From Chlorops oryzae (lineage: Eukaryota > Arthropoda > Insecta > Diptera > Chloropidae), in contig CM035807.1 in NCBI GenBank assembly GCA_020466095.1, forward strand, positions 16,372,485-16,436,484: DNA of 64,000 bases, written 5' to 3'. The position numbers were made by a program, and so were the translations under genes. The notes under the pieces were generated by a model. The model saw nothing but the letters and a program-made list of their open reading frames with translations, was not told the origin of the DNA and made no database searches. Position 1 is the first letter of the stretch. The number at the start of each line of letters is the position of its first letter. Below, one piece after another: positions 57,717-64,000 of the stretch.

Positions 57717-59650
57717 AGAATGATAAAAAAGTATTGAAAGAAATTTTTCAAATAAAAAATTTGTCATCCGAGTTGATACATTCTTGTATCAACCCTCATT
57801 TACGACCCTAACCTCCGTATGACAGAGGTTTTTACTGTAAAAATAACAAACCCACGAGTTCTTTTTTTTCCAAGAATTATATAATTTTTGGAATTAAATA
57901 CAAAAACAGTGAGGAAAATTTGATTCACTAAAAGAAATGATAGCATAATTTAATCGGCGCCCAAGCAAGGTCTTTACGATGAACTGTATTGCCCTTTATT
58001 TGTGGGCAAAGAATTGCGAAGCATTCAACACGAAGTGAAAAAGAAAATTGTATCAGAGTCCTTGCTTTTTTGCAATGCATTCTATGCCGAATACGTCTCA
58101 CCCCTTTCGTCCTTTAATGCTTGGAATTCCCCAAAAAAAAGAGAGAAAAAATAATTTGATGAAAAAGAAAAATTGAAAGTTTGCATAGCAATTGACCTGC
58201 ACAGTACTTTAAAAAAGGCACGCAAATCGAATCCGAAACTGAAAAAAAGAATTTTCACTTCAATCTAGTTAATTTAGCACGATATACACTTCGAACTTGA
58301 ATGTGTTGACTTGGCCGAAGGACATATGCACATCATCCATCCATTTATTCGTTCGTTCGTTCGTCCGTTCGTTCGTTCGTTCGTTCGTTCGTTCGTATTA
58401 CCGATTCTCAAGTTGTGCCCTGCATGTTCCAGAGTAGTATGCAAATTTAAATAAAATTTAAAAAGTAGAAAATAAGATGAAGGACCCACACACAAATAAG
58501 GATGAATGTGCATCCTTGCATATCATTGTGTACGTGACGCAATCAAATGTAAAAAGATAAATTGCTCCATCTCGCGTTTCATATGATTTGCACGGATGAA
58601 GTGCAGCAGAAAAACGAAAAAAAAAACAAAATTAAATTAAATAATTTAAAAAATTAAAATTGAAAAAAAAAACTAAAAAAAAAGGATATGCATGCATTAT
58701 TGAATGAATTTATTTAACAGAAAAAGTCAATATGCATGCAAAACGCATTGCGTTGGGCGGTGAAACGTTCATCTTTCCATCAGTCTTCTGACGCACTTCA
58801 TCGGCGCTAAATGAGGCGTTGTTATCGTCGCTTGAGGGGAAAATTCATTTCGAGAGCAATGACTGTAAAAGTGGAAAACTTTTCCTTTGCATTGCTTCAA
58901 TGGCGCTTAATTATAAATGTGTATGAACATTTTAAAATTTATCACGCGTAAAATGTATTCAGAAAAGTAATCGACACCACAAGGCAACGCGCCGCGCGTG
59001 TCGTGATGCAAAACGATGCGATGCCATACGATACACGGAGCAGAAATATCGATCGAATTAAAAAAGAAGAGGCTTGAAGACGACAGGCGTCGATCGATTT
59101 TCTTGAAATCGGAGTTCTACAATACTTTAGAAATCATTTTATGATTAAAACTTAGCTGGAAGTGAGCTCTAGGTACATCCCAACGTTCCTGACTGCAACG
59201 AGCTGGACACATTTAGATGCTATGGGAGAATAGTTTGAATATTTTTGATAAGGGTGGTATTGGTGACATAAAGGACATTTTTGATAATTTTTTCTCACCT
59301 CTGGTTTTGTGAAAAATCTTCAATTGTTTAACTCTTACGAAAAAAATATTATTAGCGCTTTATTAACTTATTATGGTTGGTTGCGTATCAAAGCCAATAC
59401 CATTATCTATCAAATGATGAATTTTTCAAGAAAATACAGCTTGTAGTTTTGTGCAATGTGCTTCGCAATTGTGAAAAATGGGAAAATTTTCAAGTTTTCC
59501 TCGATTTTCGGAGTTTATTTGCCCTATTGTGACATGAGAGAATTTAAAAACAATATCGATTAGAAGGTGCATCTTAATACTAGGTCTCCCAGCTGAAATT
59601 TTTGAGATCGGATTGAAAATAAGGATAGTACGGTACGAATAATGAAAAAA
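57717..59650. other. AT-rich DNA, no gene supported
   Basis: (TTCG)n microsatellite at 58349-58396; poly-A tracts at 58615-58685. No supported ORF. Confidence 0.45.
58349..58396. repeat. (TTCG)n microsatellite
   Basis: Twelve or so TTCG units with one TCCG variant. Confidence 0.9.
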
Positions 59651-59816
59651 ACAAGTAAGGGTGTTATAGTCAGGCGAGCCTGACAATAAAATACCCGACA
59701 CAGACACACATGTTCAAATAATTTTTAATATCAAGAGGTGTTTAAGGCCATTAGGGGCCCCATATACCTACTTTTGTTGAATTTCTTTATGAAAACCACC
59801 CTTTTGCCACGCCCAC
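59651..59816 (-). mobile_element. Helentron/DINE-1-like element, terminal fragment D3
   Basis: This matches the left 165 bases of D2 (CTTACTTGTTTT end, hairpin at 59669-59684, GGCCATTAGGGGCCCCATAT) with an internal deletion of about 55 bp after 59725, then breaks off at CCACGCCCACT. Confidence 0.7.
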
Positions 59817-59970
59817 TCATTCTCATTTTTGAAGCACAAAAAACAACTCTCATGTTTTCCAATTTGAATTGATCTAGTAGCTCACTTTCCCTTTTATACT
59901 CTACAATATATATACATATATATACAATATACTTTCCTATAAAGAATCTGTCTTTTTACAATCATTACAG

Positions 59971-60056
59971 GTGATCCATGGTACGTCCGTATTGAAAGCA
60001 CTCACCGTGATCTTCAAGTCCCACTTATTAAGGAATCATTTGGGAAGAAGCATTAA
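59971..60056 (+). other. Doubtful terminal coding exon
   Basis: After a good acceptor (TTTTTACAATCATTACAG) a frame reads (G)DPWYVRIESTHRDLQVPL and on to FGKKH with stop TAA at 60054. Codon choice is fly-like and the incoming phase is 1. I do not recognise the peptide, and no upstream exon on the plus strand is visible between Brf1 and here. Phase 1 matches the donors at 19923 and 53950 of Brf1, so an alternative Brf1 end is formally possible. The other frame from the same acceptor is also open for 33 codons. Chance is likely. Confidence 0.2.
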
Positions 60057-60059
60057 TTA

Positions 60060-60830
60060 TTTGGAAGTATAACACCGATGCTCTGCTATCTGCTTCTTGC
60101 TTGTGCATGTCAGACATTCGCCCAATCAAGGATTCACACATATTGAGGCAACTCGCGCATGAATGCTCAACGCTCAATGCTCTTCAATCAATTTTACGCA
60201 GCTCACTCGTGAGCGCTTCACAAAGCTTGACGAACCTTACTCGTCCACGATCAACACTAATCCTAGCAACGGAGGCGATTTAGAAGCGCTAGGTCCTCAG
60301 CAGCCGAGTTTCGCAAATTGAAGCCCGTTGGAATCAAAACTATTTATATTCTATTCTATGTATAAATAGTTAAGATATATTTAAGAAATAAGCCTTGAAT
60401 ATATACTATACTATATGTATAATATATATATATATATCCCACCCAAAGGAGATTCAGTAAAAGGAAGCAAAGTACACAAAAAAAACGTCAGTCTAGCTGG
60501 ACATTTTATCGTGTTTCCTGTTTGCACCAGGCACAAAAGATTATAATTTTTACTATATTTTTCCACTCCACGAAACGATTTTTAGATTCCTGTATCCTTA
60601 ACATATCCTTGAAAACCTCTTTTATGTTCGCGAAATTTCAAAATTATATACATATCTCAAAAACAAATTAAGATAGAAATATGAAACAAGCGTTGGCTGA
60701 TTGCTAATAAAACAGGGAATCAAAAATTAAAAATCTTTTTTATTTTACACTGAGAACAATTTTTACACAATAATAAGAAAAAATTAAACCATTTTTTTAA
60801 CTGTATTCCACTTTGGGGAAGTCCTTCGCA
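60060..60830. other. Non-coding DNA before the satellite
   Basis: (AT)n at 60420-60436. A 60-codon frame at 60101 without domain. No gene supported. Confidence 0.4.
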
Positions 60831-63160
60831 AATCCTCCAGCACATTTTGCAATGAATAAAGTTTTAATATTTCCTTGTGTAAGGAAAATGCAAAAAGTGC
60901 TTCAAATAGGGGGAAAGCGTAAAATTTTCCAGGAATTTTCTCCATGGGAATTTTCTTTAGGATCTGAGGAACCATTTAGAAAAAAAAAAAATTCAAAAAC
61001 CCTGTAGGAAATGGCATTTTGAGACAGTTAAACCCGAAAAAGAAACTTTATTCAAAAACATATAACGGCTTTATTTTCCCGCGAAAATGAAAATTCCAAA
61101 AAAACTTCAAAAAATAACAAAAAAACCAAAATTTTCAAAACCCGAAAATTCCCAGTAGTTTCCGAGATATAAGCATTTGAAATTTTGGCATCCACCTTCT
61201 GTTTTTCCTGGTCGCCTGGTGAATCAGAAGAATTTTGGTATTGAAATCCGCATTTCTTGGGCATATGATTTTCTCGATAACTAAAGTCTTTTTTGAAACT
61301 TCGGCGGTAAGTATGCAATCTTTTGAGCCTCCATCACACTTTGCAATGAATAAAATTTTAATATTTCCACGGGTAAGGAAAATGAAAAAAGTGCTTCAAA
61401 TAGGGGGAAAGCGTGAAATTTTCCAGGAATTTTCTCCATGGGAATTTTCTTTAGGATCTGAGGAACCATTTAGAAAAAAAAAATTTTCAAAAACCCTGTA
61501 GGAAATGGCATTTTGAGACAGTTAAACCCGAAAAAGAAACTTTATTCAAAAACATATAACGGCTTTATTTTCCCGCCAAAATGAAAATTCCAAAAAAAAC
61601 TTCAAAAAATAACAAAAAAACCAAAATTTTCAAAACCCGAAAATTCCCAGTAGTTTCCGAGATATAAGCATTTGAAATTTTGGCATCCACCTTCTGTTTT
61701 TCCTGGTCGCCTGGTGAATCAGAAGAATTTTGGTATTGAAATCCGCATTTCTTGGGCATATGATTTTCTCGATAACTAAAGTCTTTTTTGAAACTTCGGC
61801 GGTAAGTATGCGATCTTTTGAGCCTCCATCACACTTTGCAATGAATAAAATTTTAATATTTCCACGGGTAAGGAAAATGCAAAAAGTGCTTCAAATAGGG
61901 GGAAAGCGTGAAATTTTCCAGGAATTTTCTCCATGGGAATTTTCTTTAGGATCTGAGGAACCATTTAGAAAAAAAAAATTTTCAAAAACCCTGTAGGAAA
62001 TGGCATTTTGAGACAGTTAAACCCGAAAAAGAAACTTTATTCAAAAACATATAACGGCTTTATTTTCCCGCCAAAATGAAAATTCCAAAAAAACTTCAAA
62101 AAATAACAAAAAAAACCAAAATTTTCAAAACCCGAAAATTCCCAGTAGTTTCCGAGATATAAGCATTTGAAATTTTGGCATCCACCTTCTGTTTTTCCTG
62201 GTCGCCTGGTGAATCAGAAGAATTTTTGGTATTGAAATCCGCATTTCTTGGGCATATGATTTTCTCGATAACTAAAGTCTTTTTGAAACTTCGGCGGTAA
62301 GTATGCGATCTTTTGAGCCTCCATCACACTTTGCAATGAATAAAAATTTAAATATTTCCACGGGTAAGGAAAATGCAAAAAGTGCTTCAAATAGGGGGAA
62401 AGCGTGAAATTTTCCAGGAATTTTCTCCATGGGAATTTTCTTTAGGATCTGAGGAACCATTTAGAAAAAAAAATTTTCAAAAACCCTGTAGGAAATGCAT
62501 TTTGAGACAGTTAAACCCGAAAAAGAAACTTTATTCAAAAACATATAACGGCTTTATTTTCCCGCCAAAATGAAAATTCCAAAAAAACTTCAAAAAATAA
62601 CAAAAAAAACCAAAATTTTCAAAACCCGAAAATTCCCAGTAGTTTCCGAGATATAAGCATTGAAATTTTGCATCCACCTTCTGTTTTTCCTGTCGCCTGG
62701 TGAATCAGAAGAATTTTGGTATTAAATCCGCATTTCTTGGGCATATGATTTTCTCGATAACTAAAGTCTTTTTGAAACTTCGCGGTAAGTATGCAATCTT
62801 TGAGCCTCCATCACACTTTGCAATGAATAAAAATTTAATATTTCCACGGGTAAGGAAAATGCAAAAAGTGCTTCAAATAGGGGAAAGCGTGAAATTTTCC
62901 AGGAATTTTCTCCATGGGAATTTTCTTTAGGATCTGAGGAACCATTAGAAAAAAAATTTTCAAAAACCCTGTAGGAATGCATTTTGAGACAGTTAAACCG
63001 AAAAGAAACTTTATTCAAAACATATAACGCTTTATTTTCCCGCCAAAATGAAAATTCCAAAAAAACTTCAAAAAATAACAAAAAAACCAAAATTTTAAAA
63101 CCCGAAAATTCCCAGTAGTTTCCGAGATATAAGCATTTGAAATTTTGGCATCACTTCTGT
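60831..63160. repeat. 495-bp tandem satellite, about 4.7 copies
   Basis: The marker CCATGGGAATTTTCTTTAGG recurs near 60942, 61437, 61932, 62428 and 62910, giving periods of about 495, 495, 496 and 482. The first unit is the most diverged at its left edge, and copies 2-4 are nearly identical. Repeated short frames on both strands are products of the array. The last two copies accumulate single-base losses inside homopolymers. Confidence 0.95.
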
Positions 63161-63165
63161 TTTCT

Positions 63166-63778
63166 GGTGTGGTGTGGTTTTTTGGTTTTGTGTTTTTGGG
63201 TTGTTTTTTGTTGTTTTTTTTGTTGGGGTGTTGGTTTTTGGTTTTTGTGTTTTTTTTTTTGGGTGGTGGTTTTGGGGGGTGTTTTTTTTTTGGTTTTTTT
63301 GGTTGGGTTTTTTTTGTGGTTTTTTTTGGGTTGGTTTTTAAAAATTGGTTTTTTTGTGTTTTTTTTTTTTTTTTTTGTTGTGTTTGGTTGTTTGTTTTGG
63401 TTTTGTTTTTTGGTGTGGTGTGGTTTTGGTTTGTGTTTTTGGGTTGTTTTTGTTGTTTTTTTGTTGGGGTGTTTTTTTGGTTTTTGTGTTTTTTTTTTTT
63501 GGGTGGTGGTGTTTGGGGGGTGGTTTTTTGGTTTTTTGGGTTTTTTTGGTTGGGTTTGTTTTTGTGGTTTTTTTTGGGTTGGTTTTTTTGGTTTTTTTGT
63601 GTTTTTTTTTGTTGTGTTTGGTTGTTTGTTTTGGTTTTGTTTTTTGGTGTTGTGGTTTTGGTTTTGTGTTTTTGGGTTGTTTTTGTTGTTTTTTTTGTTG
63701 GGGTGTTGTTTTTGGTTTTTTTTTTTTTTTTTTTTTGGTGGTGGTTTTGGGGGGTGTTTTGGTTTTTTGGGTTTTTTT
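63166..63778. repeat. Almost pure G/T tract, about 2.6 units of about 240 bp
   Basis: For about 610 bases A and C are nearly absent on the + strand; one AAAAA occurs at 63340. GGTGTGGTGTGG-type starts at 63166, 63412 and 63646 give a period of about 240. It interrupts the 495-bp satellite, whose degraded sequence resumes at 63779. The Phe/Trp/Gly-rich frames here are not genes. Confidence 0.85.
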
Positions 63779-64000
63779 AATCAGGAACCATTTAAAAAAA
63801 AAATTTTCAAAAACCGAGGAAACATTTTGGGTTCCCAAAAAAAACTTTATTCAAAAACTTAACGGATTTTGTGAAAATTTTAAAAATAAAAAAAAAAATT
63901 TTAAAACCCGAAAATTCCCTAGTTTGAATAAAGTTTTTTTGGTACCCTGTTTTTTGGTCCCTGGTTTTGAAAATTTTTTTTAAATGTTTTTGGGCAAAAA
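63779..64000. repeat. Degraded satellite sequence at the window end
   Basis: GGAACCATTTAAAAA, TTTTCAAAAACC, AACTTTATTCAAAAAC and AACCCGAAAATTCCC are all from the 495-bp unit but out of spacing and with many changes. Confidence 0.6.

Noticed and set aside
61235..61996. Repeated 88-codon ORF pair
   Set aside because: The same frame recurs every 495 bp because of the satellite; no sign of coding constraint.
63137..63862. 241-codon Phe/Gly/Trp-rich ORF resembling a membrane protein
   Set aside because: Produced by the G/T-only tract; G and T alone can encode only Phe, Leu, Cys, Trp, Val and Gly and no stop codons, so long frames arise automatically.
1..64000. CRISPR arrays, operons, ribosome binding sites
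   Set aside because: The sequence is eukaryotic; the tandem arrays lack the repeat-spacer pattern and no bacterial gene is present.

Overview
This window is eukaryotic nuclear DNA from a higher fly (Diptera; the species cannot be named from sequence alone). The evidence is AT-rich intergenic DNA, short GT-AG introns, insect-type genes (a BTBD6/lute-like gene and a BRF1 gene), mellifera-type mariner elements and many fly-type foldback elements. Few of the open frames are genes. I support five protein-coding loci, two mariner copies, one broken non-LTR retrotransposon fragment and a dense layer of non-autonomous transposons.

Layout. 1-11.2 kb: no cellular gene; hAT-like foldbacks, a full-length mariner (5843-7131) whose transposase has lost its second catalytic Asp, and several nested MITEs. 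11.2-17.4 kb: a cluster of three small secreted Kazal-type (vasotab-like) peptide genes on the + strand, each a two-exon gene with a phase-1 intron at the same place and a TATA box. Transposons lie between them, including an 861-bp hAT-like element that landed in a tRNA-Thr-like sequence. 18.0-19.1 kb: three foldback elements in a row. 19.3 kb: the first two exons of the TFIIIB subunit gene Brf1 (+). The last four Brf1 exons are at 52.6-54.1 kb on the same strand, but about 50 conserved residues that should join the two halves were not found in the 32.6 kb between them.

23.1-30.7 kb (- strand, inside the apparent Brf1 intron): a BTB-BACK-PHR protein gene of the BTBD3/BTBD6 (lute) type, with six core exons and two alternative phase-compatible first coding exons (26.4 kb and 30.4-30.7 kb). 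31.9-33.4 kb: a second mariner with a 68-bp internal deletion, inserted into an older foldback element. 35-43 kb: Helentron/DINE-1-like elements with a hairpin at each end, one carrying nine or so 101-bp tandem repeats. 44.7 kb: a 360-bp hAT-like element with a perfect 8-bp target duplication. 48.0-48.8 kb: a 16-bp near-palindromic tandem array. 51.2-51.8 kb: the RNase H end of a dead non-LTR retrotransposon.

54.2-60.7 kb: two more Helentron-like copies, microsatellites and one doubtful terminal exon. 60.8 kb to the end: a 495-bp satellite whose later copies show homopolymer shrinkage, then about 610 bases made almost only of G and T. This looks like falling consensus quality at a contig end. 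The genes do not form a pathway; Brf1 (RNA polymerase III transcription) and the BTB gene (probably a Cul3 adaptor) are simply interleaved.
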